From positions 36,420 through 100,419 of the forward strand of contig JAEUHI010000058.1 in the NCBI GenBank assembly GCA_016795385.1: a DNA stretch of 64,000 nt. Direction: 5' to 3'. The translations under genes and the position numbers were made by a program. Below, one piece after another: positions 26,192 through 35,021 of this stretch. The notes under the pieces were generated by a model. That model was not told the origin of the DNA, searched no databases, and worked only from the letters and a program-made list of their open reading frames with translations. Positions within the stretch are counted from its first letter, which is position 1, and each line of letters starts with the position of its first letter. Source of the DNA: Verrucomicrobiales bacterium (lineage in GTDB: Bacteria > Verrucomicrobiota > Verrucomicrobiia > Verrucomicrobiales > DEV007).

Positions 26192-27661
26192 CTAAACGTG
26201 GGCTGCTTCGGTCCCGCCAATCAACTGGGGAGCGATCAAGCTTGGTCCGGGAAAAAGCAGATTTCCCTCCGTGTGATGGGATTGGGATCCCAGCGTGGCG
26301 GAGGGGAGCGTGAGGGTGAAAGTGGAGCCGACTCCGAGTTGGCTCGTGCAGGCGACGTCGCCATCCATGAGCCTGGCCATCCGCTGCACGATCCAGAGCC
26401 CAAGGCCATTGGAACTCTCTCCGCCGGTCGGTTGCGGGGTGAGTCGGACGAATTTGCCGAAAAGCTTCTTCTGGTCCTCTTCGCTCAATCCTGGTCCCCG
26501 ATCGATGATCGAGATTGCTACCTGATCGCGGTCGGTGCGCCCGATGGCCAGTTTTACCTCCCGGCCTTTGGGAGAGTACTTCATCGCGTTGGAGAAGAGG
26601 TTGTCGAGGATCTGATGGAGCGCTCCCGCATCCGCATTGACTGCGAAAAGGCCCGGATCGCCCTGGATGCCGATGTCGATGGACTTGGTTCTCGCAGCGT
26701 TCGCGTAGTCGCGTAGAAGGGTGTCAATCAGCGGTGCCAGCGGACAAGGCTCCTGTTTCAGTTCAAGCAACCCGTCCTCGATCCTGCGCGTGTCGAGGAG
26801 ATTGCGGATGATGTCCAGCATCCGGTTCGCCGAGGCAAGGATCTCTGCCGCGTAGCCGTCGACGTTTTCGTACTCGTCGTGATCCAACATCTGCAGGAGT
26901 CCGGCGTAGCCGCTGATCACACTGAGCGGGTTTTTCAGGTCGTGTGCCGCGATATGAAGAAACTCATTTTTCTCTTCGTTCAGCTTCACGAGGCGGTTGT
27001 TGGCTTCAGAAAGATCGGCGAGGGCTAGCTCAAGCTGCCCGAAGGCACGCCGCCGCGTGACTTCAAAGATGATGCCAAGCAAAGCCATGAAGGGGATGAG
27101 TCCGGCGTAGCCTGCGAGATCGATGGTGGATTCCCATGCGATGTCGTAGGTCTTGGGGATCGTTATCCCTGAAAGGTGGATGGCACCCAGCGACATGGTG
27201 ACAATCGTGGTCAGGGCCGTCCAAACCAATGCGCTACGCATCTCCAGGAGGAGGAGCACGCAAAGCGGGATCCCCGCGAGCCACGCGACGGCATGGCCCC
27301 GCATTCCGCCTTCCACGAGAGAAAGAGCGGTGAATCCCAGAAGCAGGGCGGTGGCGTAAAAGTGCCCGGTCAAGGCCAAGCTTTCAAATCGGTTCAGGAG
27401 GAGGGGAGCGGTGGCCACGCCGAGACTGCAGAGGGTGATGATCCAGGCACCGATTTCATGTCCGATCAGGAAGTAGAATGCTGCATAGACGGCACCGAAG
27501 ATTGCACCGAGGAATCCAAACCGCACTTGGAGGCGGGCTCTGCGGCGAATCTCCGGATCGACTGCCAAAGAAGCCGGGATAAAGCGGTCCCAACTGCGTG
27601 GTGCCTCTGGTGGGCTCTCAGCCGAGACCTCGTCTACTCCGCATTTGAGATTAAAATTCAT
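26192..27661 (-). CDS. Membrane-bound sensor histidine kinase
   Basis: 489 residues. Five or six predicted membrane helices occupy residues 47-200 (FGFLGAIFGAVYAAFYFLIG, AWIITLCSLGVATAPLLL, YATALLLGFTALSLV, LIPFMALLGIIFEV). The DHp domain has the phospho-accepting His240 in FLHIAAHDLKNPLSVISGY. The ATP-binding domain has N box QILDNLFSNAMKYSPKG, G1 IIDRGPGLSEED and G2 NGLGLWIVQRM, so the kinase looks active. There is no PAS or HAMP domain and no response regulator next door. Its start overlaps the FadL-like gene by 11 bp, which implies coupled expression with that porin. Confidence 0.92.
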   Translation of the reverse strand: MNFNLKCGVDEVSAESPPEAPRSWDRFIPASLAVDPEIRRRARLQVRFGFLGAIFGAVYAAFYFLIGHEIGAWIITLCSLGVATAPLLLNRFESLALTGHFYATALLLGFTALSLVEGGMRGHAVAWLAGIPLCVLLLLEMRSALVWTALTTIVTMSLGAIHLSGITIPKTYDIAWESTIDLAGYAGLIPFMALLGIIFEVTRRRAFGQLELALADLSEANNRLVKLNEEKNEFLHIAAHDLKNPLSVISGYAGLLQMLDHDEYENVDGYAAEILASANRMLDIIRNLLDTRRIEDGLLELKQEPCPLAPLIDTLLRDYANAARTKSIDIGIQGDPGLFAVNADAGALHQILDNLFSNAMKYSPKGREVKLAIGRTDRDQVAISIIDRGPGLSEEDQKKLFGKFVRLTPQPTGGESSNGLGLWIVQRMARLMDGDVACTSQLGVGSTFTLTLPSATLGSQSHHTEGNLLFPGPSLIAPQLIGGTEAAHV

Positions 27662-28982
27662 ATCCGACGGTCAGGGCGATCCAATGGGCCTCCAGTTCGA
27701 TTTGCGAGCCTTCAAATTCTCCCGATCGGATGATGGATTGGTCGAGCGTTCGCGAAGAGGGGAGGTCGATCTGGTAGGCGAGATCGATCCGGAAAGGTCC
27801 CCGCACGTGTCCCATGCCGATTCCGAGGGTATGCTCTGAGATGGCAGCGGTCATGGGCAGGGCGGTCTCGTCCGGCACCGGAGAGGCTCCGTAGGAGTAT
27901 CCGCCACGGATGAACCAGTCTGCGGCGATTTCATGCTCCAAGCCAAAACGCAGCGTGACGGTGTCCTGCCATTTCAGTGGAATGGTGTCGTCGATGGCAT
28001 TGCTTTTGAGCAAGCCGTTGATAGAGGAATTGGTCCCTTCTCGAAGATTCACCGTGAGGTCGTCGAACGCGTCCGCCCATCCGGTCCAATCGGCTTGGAT
28101 GGCTAATCTCGTACGATCCGTAGCGCGCCAGGACAGACCAGCGGTTAGCCGGTCGGGGAGGGTGTTCTCGACGCGGGCGTCATAGCCGAAATGGCCCGGC
28201 ACCTGGTTGAGTCCGAGGTCGTCGAATTGTCTGCTGATATCTCCGGTGGCGGTGCCGTGGGTGTCGATCCGGGTCACGGTTCGGTATCCGAGAGCAAGGG
28301 TCAAATCTTCGGAGGGCCGCCAAGTCACGCCGAGGTCTCCGTTCATCCCGAATCCCTCGGTTTCGAGATCAAGTAGCGTCTTGAAACCCGCGAGAGTGGG
28401 GTGGCTTTGGAACGTATAAGGCGAATTCAAGGAATTCCGGTTGTAGACCGTGCCGATCCCCGCACCTACCGAGAGTTGATTACTGATTTTCCATCCAAGT
28501 GAAAGGGCGCCTCTGACCCCGATGATTTCCGAGTGGTGGGAACGGCGCCCGTAGGAGGTAATCCCGGAGGCTCCTCCCGGCTTATCTTCAAAAACCCAGT
28601 CAGCGACTCGAGCCTGTTCGGAAACCAGTGAGAATCCGAAGACGAGGTCATCGCGGAGGAGTTTTCGCACGGCGATTTCGGGAATGACACCGGCCCGGTC
28701 GTCGAGAAGGCCGACCGAGGAAGTGCCGTTTCGGAACTCCGCGCTGGCGATCACCCCGGTCAAACCAAGAGCGAGATCGTCGGAGACCGAGAATCCCAAA
28801 AGGGCCGGGTTCTGGGTGGTGGCGGCGAAGGTATCCGAAACATCTGCGGCCGACGCGCCCCCCATCGAAATCGCTTTAGCCCCGATACCATTGCGATTGA
28901 TCCCATTTCCGAGGAGAAGACTCGGGAAGAAAAAGAGGGCTAAGGAGAGGGTTGGAAAGATTTTGCAGCCGTCGGAACACAT
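27651..28982 (-). CDS. FadL/OMPP1-type outer membrane transport protein
   Basis: 443 residues. Signal peptide (IFPTLSLALFFFPSLLLG), then the characteristic N-terminal hatch NGINRNGIGAKAISMGGASA, TFAATTQNPALLGF, followed by alternating beta strands with aromatic ends, as in 14-strand FadL barrels that take up fatty acids and other hydrophobic molecules. The C-terminus ends in an aromatic residue (TVGYEF), the usual outer-membrane assembly signal. It is the first gene of a two-gene unit; the histidine kinase follows with an 11-bp overlap. Confidence 0.85.
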   Translation of the reverse strand: MCSDGCKIFPTLSLALFFFPSLLLGNGINRNGIGAKAISMGGASAADVSDTFAATTQNPALLGFSVSDDLALGLTGVIASAEFRNGTSSVGLLDDRAGVIPEIAVRKLLRDDLVFGFSLVSEQARVADWVFEDKPGGASGITSYGRRSHHSEIIGVRGALSLGWKISNQLSVGAGIGTVYNRNSLNSPYTFQSHPTLAGFKTLLDLETEGFGMNGDLGVTWRPSEDLTLALGYRTVTRIDTHGTATGDISRQFDDLGLNQVPGHFGYDARVENTLPDRLTAGLSWRATDRTRLAIQADWTGWADAFDDLTVNLREGTNSSINGLLKSNAIDDTIPLKWQDTVTLRFGLEHEIAADWFIRGGYSYGASPVPDETALPMTAAISEHTLGIGMGHVRGPFRIDLAYQIDLPSSRTLDQSIIRSGEFEGSQIELEAHWIALTVGYEF

Positions 28983-29060
28983 AAGGAGTTCCGAAATTTA
29001 CATTAATTATAATATTTGCAATAAATTAAATAAAAATTTGTGCTCCCTTCAGACGACGCG
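28983..29060 (-). promoter_or_regulatory. AT-rich promoter region of the FadL-kinase operon
   Basis: An unusually AT-rich stretch upstream of the FadL-like start (ATTAATTATAATATTTGC on the plus strand, then AATAAATTAAATAAAAATTT). It includes several TATAAT-like candidates on the minus strand. It stands out strongly against the GC-rich surroundings, as expected for a strong or regulated promoter; individual elements cannot be assigned with certainty. Confidence 0.5.
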
Positions 29061-29173
29061 CTATCACCGCGCAAAGCAAGGCTCGAACCTATCCGGGCCA
29101 ACCCCTGAATATGGAGTGGGCCACCTCCCTCGGAAAGCGTTCCTCACTACGCCCGCCGGAATCATTCTTCTCC

Positions 29174-30661
29174 TCAATGCTCGAGATCCTCTTCCTTCGG
29201 CTCGGGGAGCCAGAAGATGAGGATGACGCCGATGAGGGCATAGATCCCGGCGACGACGGCACCGTTCGTGGCCAGTGCGGTGACGGGTTTGCCGGCGGAA
29301 AGGGTCAGGGTAATGAAGGCGGCGGCCGTGCCGAGGATGCGCCCGCCGATGTTGGCCGCGAAGCTCTCGCCGGTGCCGCGCAGGTGCACGGGGAAAACCA
29401 GCGGGATGTAGTTGCCCCAGAAGCTGAACTGGGCGACTACGAGAAGACCGCAGAGGAAGATGCCCCATTTGATCGTCGCGAGACTGCCCGCCGTTTCGAG
29501 CGAACCGGCGACCCAGAAGAAGAAGACCGGAACGAAGATCATCGCGGGGATGAGGAAGAGGCGCAGCATGGCGCGGCGGCTGACAATGTAGACGGCGAGG
29601 ATCGCGAAGAGGACGCGGCCGGCGAGGCCCCCGATCTCCTGCCATTTCGTGACGGTGGACGTTTCCTTGTCGCTCGCGTTGCCGGCGGCCTGCTTGCCGA
29701 TGCGGTTGAGGACGGGCTCGGCCGGAGCCGGTTCGCCCTTCGCCTTGGCGGCTTCGATGGCCGCGTTGCGTGCGGATTCTTCAGCTTTGGCGGCGACGGC
29801 TTTTACTTCGACGTGACCTTTCGGCCAGGCGAGGATCTGGGGCAGCTGCTGGATGGCACCGAAGGCGAGACCGTAGCTGGCCGCGAAGATGAGCGTGGTC
29901 ACCACGGTGGTGCGCACGAGCTGGGGGCTGAAGAGCTCCTTGATGCTGGGTCGCTTCAGTTTCCCTTCGGCCTTCTTCTTCGCCCAAGCGGGTGATTCGG
30001 GAAGGAAGGGGCGGATGAGAATGAGCGGGATCGCGGGGATGACGCCGGAGATGAGGGTGTAGCGCCACGCCTCGTGCCCACCATGGATCTCGGGGAAGCT
30101 GTTCGCGTAGGTGGCGGCGTAGTAGTTCGCGAGAGCGACGAGGAGACCGCCGATGGAAGAGAAGGCCTGGGTGTATCCGAGCACTTTCTCCCGTTGTTTA
30201 GGTTCGGTGAAAAGCTCCGCGAGCCAGGCGACGGCGGCGACGAATTCGACGCAGACACCGATGAAGACGAGGCAGCGGAAGAAGAGGAGTTGCGGCAGGG
30301 TTTCGGCAAACGCCCCGGCGGCAAAGGCGGCGAAGGCGTAGAGAAGAATGGAGAACGTGAGGACGCGGCGGCGGCCGAGCTTGTCGGTGAGGTAACCGCC
30401 GAGGAGTCCGAAGACCCCGCCGGCGAGAGCCGGGACGAAGAAGAGGGTGCGCGCCCATTTCACATATTCCGCACCACCCGGAGCCCAGAGCGCGTTGGCC
30501 TCGGCCGGAGACATCCCTCCGGAGATGAGTTCCTGCACGAGCGGAGCGCTCAGCGAGGCGATGACCGGCTTGATGATCAACGGCAGCATGAGCAGCTCGT
30601 AGATATCGAAGGCAAAGCCGATCGAGGCGATGATGCAGATGAGCCAGCGGGTCGTGCCCAT
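29174..30661 (-). CDS. Major facilitator superfamily transporter
   Basis: 495 residues from the ATG at 30661 (a TTG ten codons upstream is the alternative). Twelve-helix MFS pattern with the loop 2-3 signature GGYLTDKLGRRRVLTFS and the matching LPESPAW after helix 6, closest to the sugar/aromatic-acid (SP/AAHS) branch. An unusual feature is a long, Ala/Lys/Glu-rich insertion of about 60 residues between the halves (VAAKAEESARNAAIEAAKAK, then GNASDKETSTVT). The substrate is not evident. It precedes no metabolic gene and is followed by the FadL promoter region. Confidence 0.88.
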   Translation of the reverse strand: MGTTRWLICIIASIGFAFDIYELLMLPLIIKPVIASLSAPLVQELISGGMSPAEANALWAPGGAEYVKWARTLFFVPALAGGVFGLLGGYLTDKLGRRRVLTFSILLYAFAAFAAGAFAETLPQLLFFRCLVFIGVCVEFVAAVAWLAELFTEPKQREKVLGYTQAFSSIGGLLVALANYYAATYANSFPEIHGGHEAWRYTLISGVIPAIPLILIRPFLPESPAWAKKKAEGKLKRPSIKELFSPQLVRTTVVTTLIFAASYGLAFGAIQQLPQILAWPKGHVEVKAVAAKAEESARNAAIEAAKAKGEPAPAEPVLNRIGKQAAGNASDKETSTVTKWQEIGGLAGRVLFAILAVYIVSRRAMLRLFLIPAMIFVPVFFFWVAGSLETAGSLATIKWGIFLCGLLVVAQFSFWGNYIPLVFPVHLRGTGESFAANIGGRILGTAAAFITLTLSAGKPVTALATNGAVVAGIYALIGVILIFWLPEPKEEDLEH

Positions 30662-30757
30662 GCCAGTGGAGGAAAGTGGGGTCGCGTTCAAGGTGGGGCG
30701 AGTCTAGCAGTCCCGCGAAAGGCGGCAACGAAAAAGGGGCTCGGGATCGCGGCGGGA

Positions 30758-31900
30758 TCACGCGTCGAGCTTGGCCAACTCCATCACCTTGAAGTGTTGC
30801 CCCATCATCCCGGGATGCGTCAGGGTCTGGAACTGCCGCAAGCGTTTGACGGTGAGGGGATCAGGTCGCATGCCCTCGAGGGAGAGCAGCCAGGGTCGGG
30901 CGGCTTCGATGAGGAAGTGGTGTTGGTCGGTGAAAAGGCGCCGGGCGAGCCCCCCGCGCGTCGCCGCCTCCTCGACCCGGGTGAAATCGACGTGGGCGGT
31001 GAGGTCCTGCTCTCCCGGATGGGCGAAGGGATCCTCCCCGGCGCGGTGCTGGTGGTAGGTGCGCAGGGTGCCGGTGGAGCGCTGCGGCAGGTAATAGTCA
31101 TCCCGCTCGTGGCCGTAGTCGATGATCCACCAGAGGCCGCGATCGAAGAGCGGGGCCGCGTCCTGCATCCAGGCGTCGACGGCGGGACAGATCTCGGTGA
31201 GGTAGCCCTCCGGAAAGTCGGTGCCAAGTGATTCGGTGAAAGGGGTCCACTCCGGGCGGATCGGAGCCGTCACCCAGCAAGGCGAGGAATGGATGGCTTG
31301 CCAGCCGACGCGGCGCTCCTTCCAGCAGCCTCCCTCAAAGACCAGGAGATCGACGGGGAAGGCATCGAGCAACTCATTGCAGAGGAAAACGCCCACCGGG
31401 GCCCGGGCCGCTTCGAGCGAGGGAACCACGGTCAATCCGGGGATGGGATTTTCTCCGATCTTCCGCTCCAGAATCCCCCGCAGTGCCGGGCGCGGCTCGA
31501 CGATCCGGTATTCGACCTGCTCCCGGAGAGGGGTGCCGGTTTCTTCCAATCCCGTGAGGATGTCGCGGGCGAGGCGGCCGTCGTGCCCGCCTTGCTCGAC
31601 GATGACAAAAGGCGTCTCCTTGCGGAAATCGAGCTCCCAGGCCCGGGCGATGCGATGGGCGAGGAGCAGGCCGAAGGTTTCTCCCACCGAGACACTGGTG
31701 AAAAAATCACCCTCCCGACCGACCTCCCGGAAGCCCGGCCCGCCGTCCCGCCGCGAGTAGTAGCCCCATTCCGGGTGGTAGAGGGCCAGATCCATCCATG
31801 CCGAAAAGGGCACCGAACCTTCCGGACTTTCTGAAATTCTTTGAAAGACGAGATCGAAAAGGGGCGTATCTTGGGGGCCGGAGGGGTGTCCCGGAGTCAT
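30758..31900 (-). CDS. MidA/NDUFAF7-type SAM-dependent methyltransferase
   Basis: 380 residues from the ATG at 31900; other in-frame ATGs at 31906 and 31945 would narrow the gap to, or overlap, the divergent PBP gene. The family hallmarks are FSAWMDLALYHPEWGYYSRR, then GREGDFFTSVSVGETFG and the SAM-binding VIVEQGGHDGRLARDIL (a variant of E-x-G-x-G-x-L), followed by FLCNELLDAFPVDLLVFEG. The mitochondrial homologue methylates an arginine of complex I; bacterial members probably modify a protein too, but the target is unknown. Confidence 0.9.
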   Translation of the reverse strand: MTPGHPSGPQDTPLFDLVFQRISESPEGSVPFSAWMDLALYHPEWGYYSRRDGGPGFREVGREGDFFTSVSVGETFGLLLAHRIARAWELDFRKETPFVIVEQGGHDGRLARDILTGLEETGTPLREQVEYRIVEPRPALRGILERKIGENPIPGLTVVPSLEAARAPVGVFLCNELLDAFPVDLLVFEGGCWKERRVGWQAIHSSPCWVTAPIRPEWTPFTESLGTDFPEGYLTEICPAVDAWMQDAAPLFDRGLWWIIDYGHERDDYYLPQRSTGTLRTYHQHRAGEDPFAHPGEQDLTAHVDFTRVEEAATRGGLARRLFTDQHHFLIEAARPWLLSLEGMRPDPLTVKRLRQFQTLTHPGMMGQHFKVMELAKLDA

Positions 31901-31950
31901 GCGCATGACACGCACCCTACCCGGTACGAACCTTGTTTCCAGCATCTTCC

Positions 31951-34587
31951 GTGGCCCACGACTTCGAAGACATCGACTTTGACGCGATCGGCACCACGGG
32001 TGGCGACCGCGACCGCGCCCCCCGGCCTGTGATCGACCTGCCGCCCCTCGGCGAGCGGGAGAAAAAACGCGCCAAGCGCCGCCGCCGCCTCATCTTCTGG
32101 GTGAAGTTTTTCGGCTTTCTTTTCATCCTCGGCCTCGTTGTCGCGATGGTCGGCGCGGTGGGAGCGTTCTTCTATCTGAAGCCCCGCTACGATCTCGCCC
32201 AGACCTTCGATCTTTCCGAGCTCGAGGAGGTCGAGGTGGCGAGCCGGATTTTCGATCGGAATGGCCGGGAACTGGGACGGATCTTCGTGCAAAACCGCCG
32301 TCCCGTCTCGCTCGACAACGTATCGCAGCATTTCGTGAATGCCCTCCTCGCCGCCGAGGACAGCCGCTTTTACCAGCACGACGGGGTCGACTATGTCGGG
32401 ATCCTTCGCGCGGTCTACTACAGCATGCGGTCGAAAGGTTTCAACCAGGGCGCCTCGACCATCACCCAGCAGCTCGCTCGTCAGACTTTCGAGCTGAAAG
32501 ACCGCACCCTGAGCCGGAAATTCACCGAGATCTTCCTCGCCCAGCGCATCGAAAAACGCATCGGGAGCAAACAGCGCATCCTCGAGCTCTATATCAACCG
32601 CATTTATTTCGGAGGAGGTTACTACGGGATCGCCGCTGCCTCCGAAGGCTATTTCGGCAAGGATCCGGCCCACCTTTCCGTCGTCGAAGCCGCGACCCTC
32701 GCCGCGACCATTCCGAACCCCTATCACCGGTCGCCGCGCAGCTTCCCCGAGGTCTCGAAGAAGTGGCGGGACCACGTCCTCACCCGGATGGCGGCCGAGG
32801 GCTACATCGACAACGACGCCCGGGACCGGCTCCAGAAAACGGAGATCGACATCGCCGCAAAGACGAACATCACCGGGAAGTCTGCCTTCGTATATGAAAA
32901 GGTGCGGCAGGAGGTGATCGAACTGCTCGGCTACGAGGCGGTCTCGAAGGGCGGATTCGCGATCCATACGACGATCGACGGGGCGCTCCAGGAACAGGCC
33001 GAGGCCGCGCTGCGTGATCAACTCGCCAAGATCGAGCAACATCCCGACTTCAAGCAGGAGACCCTCGAGCAATACAAGGCGAAGAAGGCCGCTTTCCAGG
33101 AGTCGGCCCATCCCGATCAGACGTTCCCCGCGCCGAAGTATCTGCAGGGAGCCTTGCTGCTTATCGATAACAAGACCGGATCCGTCCTCGCGCGGGTGAG
33201 CGGGCGCGACTTCAACGACAGCATGTTCGACCGCGTTTCGCAGGGGCGCCGTCCCACCGGCACCGCGTTCATGCCTTTCGTGTATGCCGCGGCTTTTGAG
33301 AACCAGTTTTTCCCCGGCACCCTCGTCGATGACACGCCCATGGACACCCGGCAGGTCATGGTGGGCGGTACCACCGGCATCCTCGGAGAGTGGGGCGTCG
33401 AGAGTTTCGACAACGTCTACGAAAACATCATCACCGCCCGCCGCGCCCTCGCCAAGGGCAAGAACGCGGCAACGGTGCGGATCGGCCAGAAGGTGGGCAC
33501 GGAGGCCGTCGTGAAGCTCGCGCAAAAGGCCGGTATGTCCTTCTCCGGCGACTTGCAGAAATTCAACGCCACCTTCCTCGGACGAAATCCGAGTTCCCTC
33601 GAAGAGCTTTGCCTCGCCTACACGATCTTCCCCAACAACGGGCGCCGCGCTGAAAAGACCCACATCATCGCGAACATCCGCGACAGCCTCGGCAACATCA
33701 TCTACACGCCCAATGTCGCCATGCATGGCACCCAGGCGATCGATCGTTACACCGCTTACCAGATCAACAGCGTCCTCTCCGATTCCTTCAAGCTCGGCAC
33801 GGCTGGAAAAGCGCTTGAGAAATTCGGGCTCGGAAACTATCCCGTCGCCGGAAAGACCGGCACGGAATACGATTTCACCGACAACTGGTTCGTCGGCTAC
33901 ACCTCTGAAGTAACCTGCGTCGTCTGGACCGGCTTCGATCAGAGCGGCACGATCTATCCCGGGGCCTTCAGCTCCGATACGGTGCTGCCCGTTTGGTCGA
34001 CGGTGATGAACGAGGCGGCGAAGAAATTCGAGCCAAAAGCCTTCATTCCCCCCGCCGATGCCGAGCAGGTCGAGATCTGTTTGAAATCGGGCGAACTCGC
34101 CTCGGACGATTGTTACGAAGTCGTGCAGAAAGGCGAGGGGATCGCGTCGCAGGTGCGCTGCACCTACACGGAGTACCTGCGTCCCAACACCAATCTCGAG
34201 CTCATCTGTCACCTGCACGGCAAAGGTCGCAGCCGTCTGCAGAAAGAGATGACGCAGTCCCGCACGAAGGACGGACTCCTGCGGGCCGGCATGGTCGTCC
34301 AGGAAAACGTCCAACCCGTCCTCCCGATCGCCCCGACGGTGGTGGGTGCGAACGACCCCTACAATTCTCTCGCCCCCGTCCTGCGTGCCCGGGTCGCCCC
34401 CGTCGTCGCCGAGATCGTCGCCGAGCCGACCGCGGAAGGCGATGATCCCGCCGCCCTGCCGGCAGGGACGGAGATCGGCAGCAACGGCATCCCCGTGGCA
34501 CGCCCCGTCCTCACCGAGACGGAAACGCAGGATCTCCCCGCGCAGCGTGTCCAGTTGCCGAGGGCAAGGGCGATCGAGTTTGAGTGA
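31951..34587 (+). CDS. PBP1A-like protein: intact glycosyltransferase, degenerate transpeptidase
   Basis: 878 residues from the GTG at 31951. A short cytoplasmic tail, one membrane helix (FFGFLFILGLVVAMVGAVGA), then a GT51 peptidoglycan glycosyltransferase with its motifs: EDSRFYQHDGVD, GASTITQQLARQ, RKFTEIFLAQRIE and ILELYINRIYFG. In the transpeptidase domain the SxxK motif expected in RxxGSxxKPF is replaced by TGTAFMPF, so nucleophile Ser is Thr438 and Lys is Met441. The SxN motif also reads GKN (ALAKGKNAATV). Only KTG is kept (AGKTGTEYDF). It can probably polymerise glycan but not cross-link by the usual mechanism. The C-terminal tail of about 90 residues is Ala/Pro-rich. Confidence 0.88.
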   Translation: MAHDFEDIDFDAIGTTGGDRDRAPRPVIDLPPLGEREKKRAKRRRRLIFWVKFFGFLFILGLVVAMVGAVGAFFYLKPRYDLAQTFDLSELEEVEVASRIFDRNGRELGRIFVQNRRPVSLDNVSQHFVNALLAAEDSRFYQHDGVDYVGILRAVYYSMRSKGFNQGASTITQQLARQTFELKDRTLSRKFTEIFLAQRIEKRIGSKQRILELYINRIYFGGGYYGIAAASEGYFGKDPAHLSVVEAATLAATIPNPYHRSPRSFPEVSKKWRDHVLTRMAAEGYIDNDARDRLQKTEIDIAAKTNITGKSAFVYEKVRQEVIELLGYEAVSKGGFAIHTTIDGALQEQAEAALRDQLAKIEQHPDFKQETLEQYKAKKAAFQESAHPDQTFPAPKYLQGALLLIDNKTGSVLARVSGRDFNDSMFDRVSQGRRPTGTAFMPFVYAAAFENQFFPGTLVDDTPMDTRQVMVGGTTGILGEWGVESFDNVYENIITARRALAKGKNAATVRIGQKVGTEAVVKLAQKAGMSFSGDLQKFNATFLGRNPSSLEELCLAYTIFPNNGRRAEKTHIIANIRDSLGNIIYTPNVAMHGTQAIDRYTAYQINSVLSDSFKLGTAGKALEKFGLGNYPVAGKTGTEYDFTDNWFVGYTSEVTCVVWTGFDQSGTIYPGAFSSDTVLPVWSTVMNEAAKKFEPKAFIPPADAEQVEICLKSGELASDDCYEVVQKGEGIASQVRCTYTEYLRPNTNLELICHLHGKGRSRLQKEMTQSRTKDGLLRAGMVVQENVQPVLPIAPTVVGANDPYNSLAPVLRARVAPVVAEIVAEPTAEGDDPAALPAGTEIGSNGIPVARPVLTETETQDLPAQRVQLPRARAIEFE

Positions 34588-34652
34588 GGCGGTCCCGCCC
34601 GCACGCCTGATCGCGGGATGACAAATCCGGGTCGTTTTGTTAGCGTCCCGGC

Positions 34653-35021
34653 ATGCTGACCGTCATCAAATTGCTGGTGTCCGCGGGAATGATCTACGCG
34701 GTGAACGAAATCGTCATTACCCGGAGCCGTCCCTTTTTCGGGAGTCTCATCGCCTCGCTCCCGCTCGTGAGTCTGATCACGTTCGTCTGGATCTACTACG
34801 GCATGAAGGAGATGCCGGCCGAGCGTGTCGAGAAACTCGCCTCCCACTCCGCCGGGGTTTTCTGGTTCGTCCTGCCGAGCCTGCCGATGTTCCTCGTCTT
34901 TCCCGTGCTGCTGCGCAAAGGAATCCACTTCTGGCCGTCGCTGGTGATCTGCTGCCTCCTGACGATGGTGCTGTATGCCGGGATGGCCTACCTCCTGAAA
35001 CGATTCGGCGTCGAACTATGA
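34653..35021 (+). CDS. DUF3147 membrane protein
   Basis: 122 residues with four hydrophobic helices (LLVSAGMIYAVNEIV, LIASLPLVSLITFVWIYYG, VFWFVLPSLPMFLVFPVLL, LVICCLLTMVLYAGMAYLL). The RSRPFFGSLIASLPL segment is typical of the DUF3147 family. No function is known. Its stop overlaps the sulfatase start by 4 bp (ATGA). Confidence 0.82.
   Translation: MLTVIKLLVSAGMIYAVNEIVITRSRPFFGSLIASLPLVSLITFVWIYYGMKEMPAERVEKLASHSAGVFWFVLPSLPMFLVFPVLLRKGIHFWPSLVICCLLTMVLYAGMAYLLKRFGVEL

Noticed and set aside
29072..29110. Minus-strand GGTTCGAGCC-like segment resembling a tRNA T-arm
   Set aside because: The flanking bases do not form the acceptor, D or anticodon stems, and no CCA-adjacent discriminator pattern is present. 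It is likely chance.
31897..34314. 805-codon open frame opposite the PBP1A-like gene
   Set aside because: A GC-rich antisense shadow with no recognisable motif; the plus-strand protein has clear GT51 motifs.
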